This document shows, one piece after another, positions 50,301-61,585 of a DNA stretch of 64,000 nt (positions are counted from its first letter, which is position 1; each line of letters opens with the position of its first letter). The notes beneath the pieces were generated by a model. That model saw nothing but the letters and a program-made list of their open reading frames with translations. It made no database searches and was not told the origin of the DNA. The translations under genes were made by a program, and so were the position numbers. The DNA comes from Lumnitzera littorea (Eukaryota > Streptophyta > Magnoliopsida > Myrtales > Combretaceae): contig JAMXBB010000004.1 of the NCBI GenBank assembly GCA_024138015.1, forward strand, positions 12,587,941 through 12,651,940, read 5' to 3'.

Positions 50301-51710
50301 ATAGTAAGATGTAAATGGGTCTACAAGCTAAAACTAAAGTTGATGGTACAATAGATAGGTATAAAGCCCATCTTGTGGCAAAGGGGTATAGACTAAAGGA
50401 AGGATTTGATTACACCAAGGCTTTTAGTCCTATAATCAAACATGCTACTATACATATGTTCTTTTGCTTAGCTACCACATATAATTAGCATGTGCATCAA
50501 ATGGATGTGCATAATGCTTTCTTAAATGGAGATCTTCATGAGGAGGTGTTCATGGATCTTCCTTTTGGTTTGCATGTTTCAAAGTGTCCAAGTTCAAGTA
50601 GTAGACTTATCTGTAAACTAAATAAATCTCTTTATGGACTTAAGTAGGCATATAGACAATGGAATGCTAAACTTACTCATTCTCTCTTGAAGTATGGTTT
50701 CAAGCGGTCCTATTGTGATTATTAATTGTTCGTTAAGGGTTCTAGTGATGATATGATTGTAGTATTGGTATATGTTGATGATATAGTTGTAGCAAGTAAA
50801 CATCTCACTCTTATTGATCATTTTAAGGAGTTTATGCACACGCAATTCAAGATTAAAGATTTGGGGGTTATGACATACTTCATAGGTTTGGAACTTGTAT
50901 GGTCATCGCAAGGATTAGCTCTTTCATTGCGCAAGTTTACACTTGACTTACTTGTTTAAAGTGGTTTTCTAGGTTCAAAACCTATTTCTACTCCCATTGT
51001 GGTTAATCATTTATTGGCTCGAGATGATTCTTTTGATCTTATGGATGCTTTTCGGTATTGAAAAATAGTAAGCAAGTTGTTATATTTGTGTATCACTCGG
51101 CCTGATATCACTTATGAAGTGCATGTCCATAATCAGTTTATGGATGAGCTACGTCACAAGCATTAGTTAGCACTTGAGCGGGTTTTGTAGTATGTTAAAG
51201 GAATGGTGGGCTAAGGTCTTCTTTTCTTAATTTATAATGATTTGATTCTTCGAGCTTACTGTGATAGTGACTAGGGTGGATGTTTAGATACTCAAAGATT
51301 AACAACTAGTTATTGTGTTTTTCTAGGGAGTTCACTACTTAATTGGAAATCCAAGAAGTAGCAAACAATTGCTAGAAGTTCAACTGAAGTAGAATATCAG
51401 GCAATAGCAACTATTATGTATGAAGTTCTTTGGCTGGTTACATTACTTAAGGAATTTTCTATTGATTGTTGTCTACTATTTCAATTGTTTTGTGATAATT
51501 AGTCAGCATTGCACATATCCAAAGATCCTATTTTCCATGAACGTACCAAGCATCTTGAGATGGATCTTCATTTTGTCAAAGACGAAGTTGTTGAAGGGAC
51601 TGTTCTGCCTATTTATGTTTCTACCAAATAGCAGATAGCAAATGTTTTCACTAAGGGTTTAGTTATAGATCAATTTCATTTTCTTCTATCCAAAATGGGA
51701 GTAATTAACA
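47346..51710 (+). pseudogene. Copia gag-pol remnant
   Basis: Gag-like block at 47424-47690 (TWSRSFILVLS). Zinc knuckle at 48100-48141 (CSYYHKKGHLKDKC, where the second Cys is Tyr). Protease at 48552-48563 reads D-S-R-A where family members have D-S-G-A. GAG-pre-integrase and integrase lie at 48961-49690 (WHFHLGH, CMICLLAKQ, LDIRGPY, RSDNRKEF, then PQQNGMVE followed by TGA where Arg is expected). RT lies at about 50200-50960 with YVDD at 50771-50782. RNase H lies at about 51240-51660 (EYQAIA) with a DWGG-type site reading D-stop-GG. Many stops make it non-functional. Key changes are G-to-A or C-to-T transitions. Confidence 0.92.
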
Positions 51711-51725
51711 TTTACTGTCCATCTA

Positions 51726-51734
51726 GAGAGGGGG
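51726..51734 (+). other. Copia polypurine tract
   Basis: AGAGAGGGG directly precedes the 3' LTR. Confidence 0.8.
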
Positions 51735-52003
51735 TATTAGATATATTTATCTTTACTAACAATTTTGTAGTTTAGGATTAGTTTAGTTAGTTTAGATATT
51801 TAGTTAGTTAGTCACATGGTTAGCTCTATATTTATTTATCAATTTTCCAACTGACTATAGTAGCTAACATCTGCACCTAGGTGTATACAAGGCAGAGTCT
51901 TGTAATCTTCTTCTTCAATGAAAATAGTTTACACACAACCCTGTTTCTTTCCTTTTTTGTTAAACACGCTCACATCATACGAACATACTTACATTTCATA
52001 TCA
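51735..52003 (+). repeat. Copia 3' LTR
   Basis: 269 bp, matching 47038-47307. The first dinucleotide is TA rather than TG, a transition that would hinder re-integration. Confidence 0.93.
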
Positions 52004-52064
52004 AGGGATAAGAAAGTTGTCAATAATATTCAAGCACAATTTTGGTATAAACAACAATTGATTG

Positions 52065-52545
52065 TATATTTACACAAGAAAAAAAAATGAAAAAAAAAAA
52101 ATTGATTGCAAGAGTCTCATTATTATACTTATCACTTATTCAGAGAATATTACATTACACTACAATTTGATAATTGAAAATATTGTAATGATAAATGGAA
52201 TGTTGATCTGCTATGTCTCCATACATGTTGATAAGTTTGGATTGGTCTAAATTTGATTTATTACTTACATCTCTCTCTCTCTTACACTCTCCCCTTGACT
52301 TGCAAATAAATCACTATTAGATAAATAAGATTGAAATGTGTACATTAAAAGACAATTCTTAATTGAGAGTTACTTAAGATAAGACGAGAGAGGGATAAGA
52401 GAGATAGTTAGGTGAGTATGATGACTAATAAGTGTGAGAGATGAGTGAGATTAAATATAGTAACCCAGTAAGGATCTAGGGTTGTTTAAAATTTATTATC
52501 TTATCATATTATATTTATCATGTATGTACAATATCTACTAGCCAT

Positions 52546-52576
<31 letters not shown>

Positions 52577-54306
52577 TTTATCGAGTTTGGGTTTTCCATC
52601 GAGTTTATTTATATCTCAAGACCTATCTAGAAACCTTATAGGAAAATTTTGAAACAAGAGCTAAAACTTATCTCAAAACCCTATCGAAATTACCATATAA
52701 GGTAATTATCGAGTTAAAAGGATTAGATCCCTAAAAACGACTTGCTTGGAACATCCTTAGATTTATTCAAATGGTTCAACTAACACTTAAAACCTTAAAA
52801 AGTTTTCTCTTTAATGTTCATTAGTTTTTATGGTTAAGCATTGATCCTCAAATTCCATTTAGGAGACGACAAGGGATGAAGCTCAAATACAAGAGAAGAG
52901 GGGTTGGCATAAGTTTGATCTTGTCATTATGGTAGAGGTCTTGGGCCATAAGTTAGGTTAGGCTATTATCGAGGATTAGGATATGACTAGTAGATCCCAT
53001 CTCCTACACGAATATTGATCTATAAGCAACATATAGATCTTTCTCACAAAAATCTAACAAGCCAATGAGACAAAATTATGCACATTAGAAGTTAAATCAA
53101 CCTATGGTGAATATCCATTACAGAAGCCTCTTACCTTTGGTACTTTTTTACAGCTTCCCCCATAATCATATTCTTCCAGTGGTCGTCATCTTAGAAGCTT
53201 ACTTTGTTTCCAATTTTTACTTTGCAAGGATAATGCTTCTACTTACCTATGTAGTTTTGTACCAACTTTAACATGTTACTTTCTTTAGTGAATCAGGGTA
53301 GAGCGTTAAGTACATTTGAGCCAAGCTTAGTTCTAGCCATTAAGGCCTTTAGATAGTTTAGTGTTGGTCTACCTTTTTAGTTTATTATTATGCTCATCCT
53401 ACTATATTCAAAATTGGTATTTCCTAGACTATTGCATTTTAATTCACTTATTACTATTTTGTTGGACTATTTGAACTATATATGTTGCTTTGCTTATGTA
53501 ATGTTTTGTTAAGTTTTACTATTAATTTATATAGTGTACTATATATTTTTTGATTTATCAATGTACATTATGTTGTTCGAAAATATCAAATAAAATTTTA
53601 AATTTTATTTAAATTCTTTTAGTTAATAAAGAATCATTTGGTCGTAGTTTTTTAATGATTGCCAAAATTTAGAAAAGAATAACCTAAGTAGCAAATTTAT
53701 CTCACCACATAATAAATATCTAACTTGGGTTAGCAATTGCTAAGTGGTAAGATAAATGTGTCACTAGCAGTTTTCTAATAGCTAAAAAAATTATCACAAG
53801 GTGACTCATAGCAAGGCATTCTTGGCAAGATTTTCAAGCCATTTTAAGTTACTAATAAGGAGGGTTTACTTCAAAAATTTTCTCTCTCTCTCTCTCTTTA
53901 CACTATAATTGAAATTTACTATTGTGGTAGAGATTGAGAGTATATGAGATTCATTTGGAAAAAAAAAAAAAGATTAGTGAAATTAGTTGATTATTCTTGG
54001 GATAGTGGGTTGGGTTAAGAAAAGTTCATGTAGGTGGAAGGAATCATAAATTTTTGCTATGTAAAAGGATTATATGGAATTCTTGGGCGAGTATAAGTCT
54101 TGAAGTATAAATATTAGGGAAATGAAGGAGGTTGATGAGAATGAAGAAGATAAGAGGGGGGAGAGATGAAACAAAAATGTTAAGTAATACAGTAAGTTAG
54201 AAGAGAGAGAAAAGAGGACTATTGATGCTTTATGTTTATGTGAAATATGGAAAAAACATAGCAAAGAGAGAGTATAAAATTGAAAAAACAAATGGAGGAT
54301 TCTTTA
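52065..54306. other. AT-rich intergenic DNA
   Basis: No supported gene. It contains an (AT)n microsatellite at about 52545-52577 and a (TC)n run at about 53880-53898. Confidence 0.6.
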
Positions 54307-54674
54307 CACTATGTTTGGGAAGAGGGAATAAAAGTAAGAGGGATTGATTAAAGAGGAATGAAATCTAAAGGAAAGGATTGTAAGTTCTCTTATTTGGATA
54401 AGGAAGAAAGAAAAGTGGATAAGAAGATAGTACAGCCATTTTTTTAATTGAAGTGTCATAAAAGTCCTTATAAGTTTAAAATGTACTTTTACTTTAAGCC
54501 TAATATAGTTATTTTTGCCTTAGTTCCTTTTAAGATTCTCTAAATTTGGAGATAATGGTTTTTGTGTGTCTAAGGGAACATTTCCCCTTCTAACTTCTTT
54601 TCCCAAGCAAGGGAAACTTTTTTGGAATACTCACTTTCCTTCCTCCTTATTCCTTCCTCAATCTAATCATAGTG
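54307..54674. mobile_element. PIF/Harbinger-like MITE
   Basis: The left end CACTATGTTTGGG (54307) is mirrored by ATAATCATAGTG-type DNA at the right (CATAGTG at 54668-54674). The ends are flanked by TTA (54304-54306) and CTA (54675-54677), one change from a perfect duplication. The terminal heptamer is the same as in the element at 15587-16017, and it also has a GGAA-rich left half and a TTCC-rich right half. 368 bp, no coding capacity. Confidence 0.6.
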
Positions 54675-54677
54675 CTA

Positions 54678-56590
54678 AGGCTATTTTCGAGGAAATTTGG
54701 AAAGCTTTGATCAACCTTTGTGAGGTCAGTTTCACTTAGATGTTGTCAATTTTTATAGGTGCAAATTGAACGTTGTAAGGGGGATTTCTTGTTAACATTT
54801 CAATAAAAATTTACTAATGAGTTTATAGCTTACTATAGAATATAAATACATACTAGAATGGAATTTGTTATTTTGAGGTATAGTTTTATAAACCTGCTTT
54901 TGTTTGTAGTTGAATTGTGGTTCAACCATTTAAAGTCAATGTTTTTGCATTACGACCATTACATTGGTGTTTAAATACTATTAGGATGCCGTTTATCTCG
55001 TTTTCGATAATCCTCATTATATTTTTCATTTTTCAGTTCCATCCATTTCCTTCATTTGATTATGTATCCGTCAATTGATGATTTATCATAATATGATTTG
55101 TAGTTTACGAAGTTTTTTATTATAAGCAATATTGAGGTCAATTTTTTCTTTTAATAATTTCAGTCATTTTAAAAATTGGGACTTCACAAAAGTAAAGACG
55201 ACATATGCTATGGATGTACGACAAATCTTCATCAAGATATTATATTTTGGGTTTATGTCTCTAATTAATGATTTAAAAGAAAAAATTATGAGATTGAAGA
55301 CCAAATTATGATCCTATTATGCTTTCTACCGTCTTTGTTACATGGGTTTAGGGAGACTAGGATTTATGGCAAAGATAGCTCATTAGTAAAACGCAAGGGT
55401 GATCTTGCAAGGACCGACTAAACCCAAGATGAGATCATAAGGTATGAGGTTATAAGCCATCTAATTGTTAGAGATTGGTGGTCTTATAGTAGTGGAGGCT
55501 ATAAAGCAAGATCTAAAATTGGATAATATCAATTGAATAGAAGGTTTGCAAGAAAGCAAAGTGCTTTCGGAGTTTGTATTGATGCATACACGATGTAGAT
55601 ATCTCATCATATTCTTCTAAAGGCTTTTGTAGTATGATGATTTTAAGAGTTGTAGGCTATTTGTCTTAGGGTATCTAAATATACTAATGCATATTAATTA
55701 ATATATGTTCATCTCTCTAGCTTATCTAGTACAATTTAATACCCCTAAATTTTAATCTCATTTTTTTTTATAGGGCAAGTAAACATCCTTTAATGTTGAC
55801 AAACTTACAAGAGTTTAGGGATGTTATAGTTTATCTGCACCAACATCATAATTTACAGAGATCATTTGCAATTTCACCACATATTTTGTTAAACATTATA
55901 ATTAAAAAATAACTAAAATTTAAAAAAAAATGCAGAAAAAGAAAATAATAATAAAAGAGACACAATTTAGACCACTCGAAGGCAACAAGCACACAAACAT
56001 AGAGTGGCTTGACCCCCTATTATAGTCGCCAGCCAACCCACGCCTTGAAGTAATCACAATTGACCTAAACATGGTGGGTTGTGATCCACGCATTACTCAT
56101 TATAGTCATAATGTAGTTTTCTTGGTCTCATTTTGCTATGACGTCATAAACAAGATTCCATGACTAGATCCTCTAAAATAGATTTAACAGTTGTAGTATT
56201 GCGTCACGATGTTCTTTTTCCTTTTTTCCCAGCTTTGGTCCTTTCAGAATATATATTTTAGTTTCATATACTTATCAATTAAACATGTTATCGATGTTTA
56301 GAACTTTTTCCTATGTATTTAAGACAACATAGCAATGCGAAGAAAGATTTTGTGTTGCTACGTCAAAGAGGAAATCCTGAATAGTCCAAGAGACAGAATG
56401 AGAGATGCTAATACGTAGTAGATGTAGCGTTCCAAACACACTTATACATGAGGATACATGAATAAAAGAACAATATCTCTATTGAATCGTTACAAGAATT
56501 TCATTTGGACGGTAAATTAAAAAAGAAAAATTTGAATTTTATGAGGCAAATAGAACCTTGACCATGCGGTCAACTTCCACCAATACCATA
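54678..56590. other. Intergenic DNA downstream of the minus-strand germin-like gene
   Basis: No supported gene and no recognisable element. Confidence 0.6.
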
Positions 56591-57466
56591 TCAATTACTG
56601 TTGTCATACCAAAATTGTGCCTGGAGTTTATCAACAATTTTCTTGTCAACTTGGAAGGCCTTGGCTAGAACATCATCCAAAATGGCTGGCTTTGATCCAA
56701 AGACTGCATTAGCTATTGTAGTTGTTCCGGGGAATTGGCTGCTCAATCCAGCAAAGGCTACAGCCTTAGTTTTGCCTACATTGAGCTGAAAGTGGATTGT
56801 GCCGATAGGAAACACGAAAACATCTCCAGGGTATAGCACCTTAGTAATAAGCTTGTTTTCTAGTTGATTAGATAGAACAAACCCAACATACAGCTGACCC
56901 TCAATGACCACTAGAATCTCAGTGCCTCGGGGATGAATGTGAGGAGGGTTAAGGCCATAGGGAGCAAAGTCGAGACGAGCAAGGGAGATGCCAAGTGTAT
57001 TGAGACCTGGTAAATTCTCTACAGTGACAGCCGTAACATTTGATCGGAGTGGATTATTTGTGTTTCTAGGAACATTCAGTCCTTGGAAAAGAAAATCTTC
57101 TGCTCTTACTTTGTTGGGATCCTTGCAAAACTTTCCATTTACAAACACTGTCACAAAAGAAAAATCTTATCAGTATCAAATATTTGCAACCAAAATACAT
57201 GTTAGTTGGTACCTCCTAATGAATATCAATTTGAAGTTTTGCTTATCCGCCAAATTATTAAGTACTTCAAAATTTGGCAGATATTATCTCAATCCTATAT
57301 GATCTAACAATTCTAGTACAATCTTAAATTCGATGTTTTAACAGCTCATACCTCCATCTACAGGATTCCTGATTGCAACACAGATGTCCTGAAGGGGACT
57401 AGGATCATATGCTACAGAACCGGTGGCTGCGAATGCCAAGAGTGCAAGGATGAGAAGGGACTTCAT
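56591..57466 (-). CDS. Germin-like protein, subfamily 1 type
   Basis: A secreted cupin of the cell wall or apoplast. Family members bind manganese, and some have superoxide dismutase or oxalate oxidase activity. Which applies here is unknown. Exon 1 is 57352-57466 (ATG at 57466) and exon 2 is 56591-57147, with a GT-AG phase-1 intron of 204 bp, giving 223 residues, the usual germin length. Residues 1-19 form a signal peptide ending near SVAY. Cys29 and Cys46 fit the conserved disulphide. Germin box 1 is PHIHPRGTE (107-115) and box 2 is PGDVFVFPIGTIHFQLN (145-161), giving metal ligands His108, His110, Glu115 and His157. An N-glycosylation site lies at Asn75 (NVT). The start matches the paralogue at 59146. 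It is divergently arranged with that paralogue. No defect seen. Confidence 0.95.
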
Positions 57467-57546
57467 TTTGCTTGGAGATATGGATTATCTGCCTTGTAAG
57501 GTTCAAGTGCTTCTGCTAATTGTGTCATGTGATGCATGGCTCCATT

Positions 57547-57558
57547 ATCTATTTATAG
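57547..57558 (-). promoter_or_regulatory. TATA box of the minus-strand germin-like gene
   Basis: CTATAAATAGAT on the minus strand, about 80-90 bp upstream of the start codon, a good plant TATA element at a fitting distance. Confidence 0.75.
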
Positions 57559-59037
57559 TGGCAACCATATAGACTCGGTTGATAAAACAAGAAAAGGGCC
57601 AAGTCTTATGTGGTTTATAGTTGAAAATATAATGGAAGAATTATTCAACTACTACCCCAAGATGGATATACCTCTGATTCTTCCATAGTATGCGCCGGCT
57701 CGATTTTGTATTCATTTATATTTTATCGATTTACTCTTTCACACTTGAGTTATCAAACTTCAGGAAACGTGCATATAAACCTGGTGGTGTTCTAATAATT
57801 AAAGATTTTACTCACTGTTTCTTCCAAGCATAGTATTCTTATTTGCGTTTTCTAATCCTTTTACTGGGTCAAAGAAACTAGAAACGTAATGTATTTGGTA
57901 CTCAACAATATCTCTGTAAAGCTTAGTCAGGTGAGGGGAATATTATCGAGAAAAAGTTGGTTTTCATATCAGGCGAGGCCGCCCGCAAGAATATCTCCAA
58001 GTTTCTTCTTAGAAAACATAGTAAATAAATAAAAATTCAAGGTGAGGGATCGATTTAATTCATATTTTTGAATTTCAAAAAGTTTGATTAAAAAAAATGT
58101 AATGCTTGAATTTAAATGTAGTTAGCAACAAAGTTAACAAACACTAATGAAACAATGTCAATCACTTCACACTTAAAAGTTTCCAATTAATGTTAATATA
58201 GTATTTTCCATTTGACCTTATGTACCAATAATCAACACTCATATAATTCATTTGGGGCTCCATTCACATTCCATTTGTATGTAGTACACAAGAAGATATC
58301 CAAGTTATTGATTCTAGTATTCAATATTTTCACATAACCATGTTTTCATTAAATCGTGAACTCTCGTTGCTCTACCATCTAACCCTATATTTAATTATTT
58401 GTATAGCCTCAAATAATATTAGGAAAGATATATTTATAATCAATTATTTTCATAGTAAAAATATTTTATCGGTATTAGTTTCATAGTTTTCCACGGTATA
58501 TTTTGGGTTCTCCACCTAAAATCTTGGCATTATGTCATTTTTTTCATATTAGTTTTGTAGTTTTCGACGGTACATTTTATCAAATGTGGGAAATAAATAA
58601 ATTAAATATATAGTGCTGTAAGAAATCGTTCCCAGATCGATTATAAGAGAAAGAAAAACTAATAAAAGTGAAACCAATGAAAATTAATCTTTAGCTTATT
58701 TGCATTTTGGTTTGGATTTATTGTCAACGCATCTTAACTAAACAAGAAAACAAATTAATGTATTTTAGTCAGATTATTCGGCATTCTTTCGTAGGTTTTT
58801 TCTTTATTTCCCGGTGAGGCAATCGACGTTTGGGTAAAGTTGAATTAGTATTTAGATTGGAGGCGTAGAGACTTGCACGAAATATAGAGATTAAAGAATA
58901 CGGATTCAAACATTAGGTGAAAAACTTATGTGGGAAGTCGTGGAATGATTCGTCCTCCATACATTAAACTAATGATATATCAAGGAAGACTATCTCAGAA
59001 CTCGTATTTCCTGTTGACTAGGTCTTTCGATTTCGAC
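57559..59037. promoter_or_regulatory. Shared intergenic region of the divergent germin-like pair
   Basis: About 1.5 kb between the two TATA boxes, with no gene. An imperfect direct repeat centred on 'tagttttc(c/g)acggta' occurs near 58486 and 58559. No specific transcription factor site can be claimed. Confidence 0.4.
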
Positions 59038-59045
59038 TATAAATA
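59038..59045 (+). promoter_or_regulatory. TATA box of the plus-strand germin-like gene
   Basis: TATAAATA about 100 bp upstream of the start codon at 59146. Confidence 0.75.
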
Positions 59046-59145
59046 TCACTCAAGTTTTGCCATATCTTGCTCAAGCAAAAACACCTGAATACATCAGTTT
59101 AATACAGAGAGATTGAGTAGACATCTTTATTTCTAGCTAGTTGCA

Positions 59146-60309
59146 ATGAAGTCCCTTCTAGTCCTTGCCTTTTTGGCTCTGGCGTGTTCCACTTGCTCGG
59201 CTTATGACCCAAGTCCTCTTCAGGACATTTGTGTAGCAATCGATAATCCTCTGGATGGAGGTATATAATATTATATTCAAATATTTTGCATTGGATTAGT
59301 TTTGCATGTTTCCACTCCATCAAAGAAAGACCATCCTAGCATTAGTCAATTTATAGAAGGCAATCGATATTGGGTTGGATAATTATAATAGAAAGTATAT
59401 ACGTTTGCTCTCAAGTGCACATGAAGAATACATGTTTTAAGTGGCACACACTTAGAATGAAATTTACACATGGCATGTAGTACACATCAAGCATGTACGT
59501 AGATAATGAATTCTACAGCTTATATATGCCCTACATCTTGTAATATTCATCTTCTAGCTAGATTTGAGGCAAATGTATGTGCACATGTATATAATATGTG
59601 TTGTAGCATATATCTCCAGTTTGCAATTATCACATTAAGTCCTGTATCCCTATTATAAAAGAGGAAAGCATAAATGTGAACCCACCTAATTTATGTCTTT
59701 TAAGGTCTTCTTGAAGCAAGAATTACAATTAACATTGCTTCTTTTATTTCAGTGTTTGTGAACGGAAAGTTTTGCAAAGATCCAAGCAAGGCAACTGCGG
59801 ATGATTTCTTGTTTCGAGGTTTACAAGTTCCTCGTGATACCAACAACCCAGTTGGATCGAATGTCACTTCTGTTACGGTCGAGAATCTCCCAGGTCTTAA
59901 CACACTTGGCATCTCTCTTGCTCGTATTGACTATGCTCCATATGGCCTAAACCCTCCTCATATCCATCCTCGTGGCACTGAGCTCATAATGGTTTTGGAG
60001 GGTGAATTATATGTTGGTTTTGTTTTATCCAATCAATTGAACAACACATTCATTACTAAGGTCTTGTATCCTGGGGATGTTTTTGTCTTTCCAATTGGTA
60101 CCATCCACTTTCAGCTTAACATAGCTAAAACCAAAGCTGTAGCTTTCTCTGGTTTAAGCAGCCAATTTCCTGGAACGACTACAGTTGCCAATGCAGTCTT
60201 TGGATCAAAACCATCTATTCCAGATTATATTCTGGCCAAGGCCTTTCAAATTGACAAGAAAGTTGTTGATTATCTTCAGAAGCAATTTTGGTATGACAAC
60301 AACAATTAA
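59146..60309 (+). CDS. Germin-like protein, subfamily 1 type
   Basis: Second intact germin-like gene: exon 1 59146-59260, a phase-1 GT-AG intron of 492 bp, exon 2 59753-60309, 223 residues. The signal peptide (MKSLLVLAFLALACSTCSA) is followed by Cys29 and Cys46, box 1 PHIHPRGTE (107-115) and box 2 PGDVFVFPIGTIHFQLN (145-161). The four metal ligands are His108, His110, Glu115 and His157. Asn75 (NVT) and Asn135 (NNT) are possible glycosylation sites. It is about 80% identical by eye to the gene at 56591-57466 and shares both exon lengths with it, so they are recent duplicates. It is expected to be exported to the cell wall as a hexamer, as germins are. The enzymatic activity cannot be read from sequence alone. 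Confidence 0.96.
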
Positions 60310-60575
60310 AGCAGATTATTCTAATATATAATTGAGTGTCCACATTGGGTTTCATTAAAATAAAGGCGATACTATTGTCATTATTGTTCATGGAAGAACC
60401 AAGCTTTGTAATAAGATTATCGAAAAAACTATGAGTTTGAAGGATTCTGTTTTTATTGTAATAAAGATATTGTTGTAATAAGATTATTGAAGTGAGAAGC
60501 ACTATAATGGTGTTTCCATGTAAATAATTATTCTTTACGAATTATTGATGTTGTATTGGGAATTTTACTCTCTCT
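60310..60575. other. 3' flank of the plus-strand germin-like gene
   Basis: Contains AATAAA at 60359-60364, about 50 bp after the stop codon, and a second one near 60461, both plausible poly(A) signals. A (TC)n run follows. Confidence 0.6.
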
Positions 60576-60915
60576 CTCTCTCTCTTTTTGGATTAAGGTA
60601 AAGAGGTAGCACCGTCTTTTATATGTATGAAACCATCCTAAAACAATCAAACTCCCTATTACATACTTTAGCTCAAGAGTCCTAATTACATAAAACAGCA
60701 TAGCTCAAAAGTTCTGAATACTTAAAATAACATAACTAAAACCAATGTCATGGCTTTCTTTAAGGCTACAGGGCCCTCCAAAGCTTAAGTTAGCAAAGAG
60801 TACAAAAGAAGGGAGACGAGCACTAAGGACATAGAGGGTCATACTTGCCTAATGTGTGTGTATGTGATGAGGGTTCAACTTGTACTCTCTCGTGAGGGAG
60901 GGAGAAGAAGAGGTC

Positions 60916-60917
60916 TT

Positions 60918-60951
<34 letters not shown>

Positions 60952-60952
60952 N
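60916..60952. repeat. (GA)n then poly-G tract ending in a single N
   Basis: A microsatellite that ends in a run of G and one unknown base at 60952, immediately before the palindrome. Confidence 0.95.
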
Positions 60953-61233
60953 TCCGATCAAAATCAGTGAGCTACAGATTTATTGGTTCAATCAGCTACA
61001 GCAAGCTGACCGTAGTAAAGCTTAGTCTCTACCATAGATCGCACTATCTGTTGATGGTTGGTAGTGTCTAGGTAACTCACATAAAAGGCACTAAGTGCCT
61101 TTTATGTGAGTTACCTAGACACTACCAACCATCAACAGATAGTGCGATCTATGGTAGAGACTAAGCTTTACTACGGTCAGCTTGCTGTAGCTGATTGAAC
61201 CAATAAATCTGTAGCTCACTGATTTTGATCGGA
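60953..61233. repeat. Perfect palindrome, 140-bp arms, 1-bp centre
   Basis: Bases 60953-61092 are the exact reverse complement of 61094-61233, with one unpaired A at 61093. I checked the arms along their length and found no mismatch. No coding content. The perfect identity, minimal spacer and adjacent N suggest a missed-adapter or fold-back sequencing or assembly artefact, or a very recent inverted duplication. The sequence matches no element recognised in the window. Confidence 0.95.
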
Positions 61234-61585
61234 GTAGGGGCGCCAGGTGTACCAGCTGTGTTATGAATGTTAGGCACTCATTAATGCATTGCTATGGAGT
61301 GCAAGTGCTAAGGACAAAAGTTAGTTTGAGATGCTAAGGAAGGAGTCAGCTGATGTTCGATGGGGGTGAGTTAAGCTCTAAGTTTATGCTGGTCAATTGA
61401 TGGGGGTTAACTCAAAGGTCGAAGGTTGACTTGGTCAGATAGTTGTCATTTGGTTGGCCAAGTAGGCCTTAAGGGATAGGTTTGCCGTCAACTTGTATCT
61501 TCACATGCGTAAGCTCATGGCTTGGTGAAAGGCTTACGACGAGACATGTGAGTTCACTGCTCCTTCTGATGGGTTTAGCCTAGGT
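61234..61585. other. Non-coding DNA after the palindrome
   Basis: No recognised gene. Base composition is less AT-rich than the window average, and it may belong to the same large element as 61985-64000. Confidence 0.4.

Larger units (their letters stand above)
47038..52003 (+). mobile_element. Ty1/copia retrotransposon inserted in germin exon 2
   Basis: A 4966-bp element with two LTRs, a tRNA-iMet primer site and a polypurine tract, flanked by the perfect 5-bp duplication AGGGA (47033-47037 and 52004-52008). Germin homology runs straight across when one AGGGA copy is counted. The interior keeps gag, protease, integrase, RT and RNase H in copia order, but with many stops, largely TAG at expected Trp or Gln positions. 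LTR divergence by eye (roughly 30 of 270, about 11%) makes it older than the gypsy insertion next door. Confidence 0.95.
39143..52064 (+). pseudogene. Germin-like protein pseudogene split by four insertions
   Basis: Five pieces follow the intact germin-like genes of this window in order. 39143-39229 is the start codon and signal peptide (MKSLNVLTLLALA...) up to QDI. 45527-45555 is the end of exon 1 (VAINNPLDG) with its GT donor. 45835-46160 is the first part of exon 2, whose AG acceptor at 45833-45834 is kept (VFINGKF, then frameshifts). 46874-47037 and 52009-52064 are the rest of exon 2 up to the 'QAQFWY' region. Between them lie an unidentified insert with a gypsy element inside, the gene's own intron (45556-45834), a 0.7-kb insert and a copia element. 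Frameshifts and the lost C-terminus leave no function. A TATA-like element may lie near 39060-39075. Homology to the neighbours at 56.6-60.3 kb suggests an old tandem cluster. Confidence 0.9.

Noticed and set aside
56601..57302. Plus-strand open frames over the minus-strand germin-like gene
   Set aside because: They are antisense to a gene with a clear cupin product.
60880..61071. A frame with Arg-Glu repeats and an unknown residue
   Set aside because: It is made by the (GA)n microsatellite and the palindrome arm.
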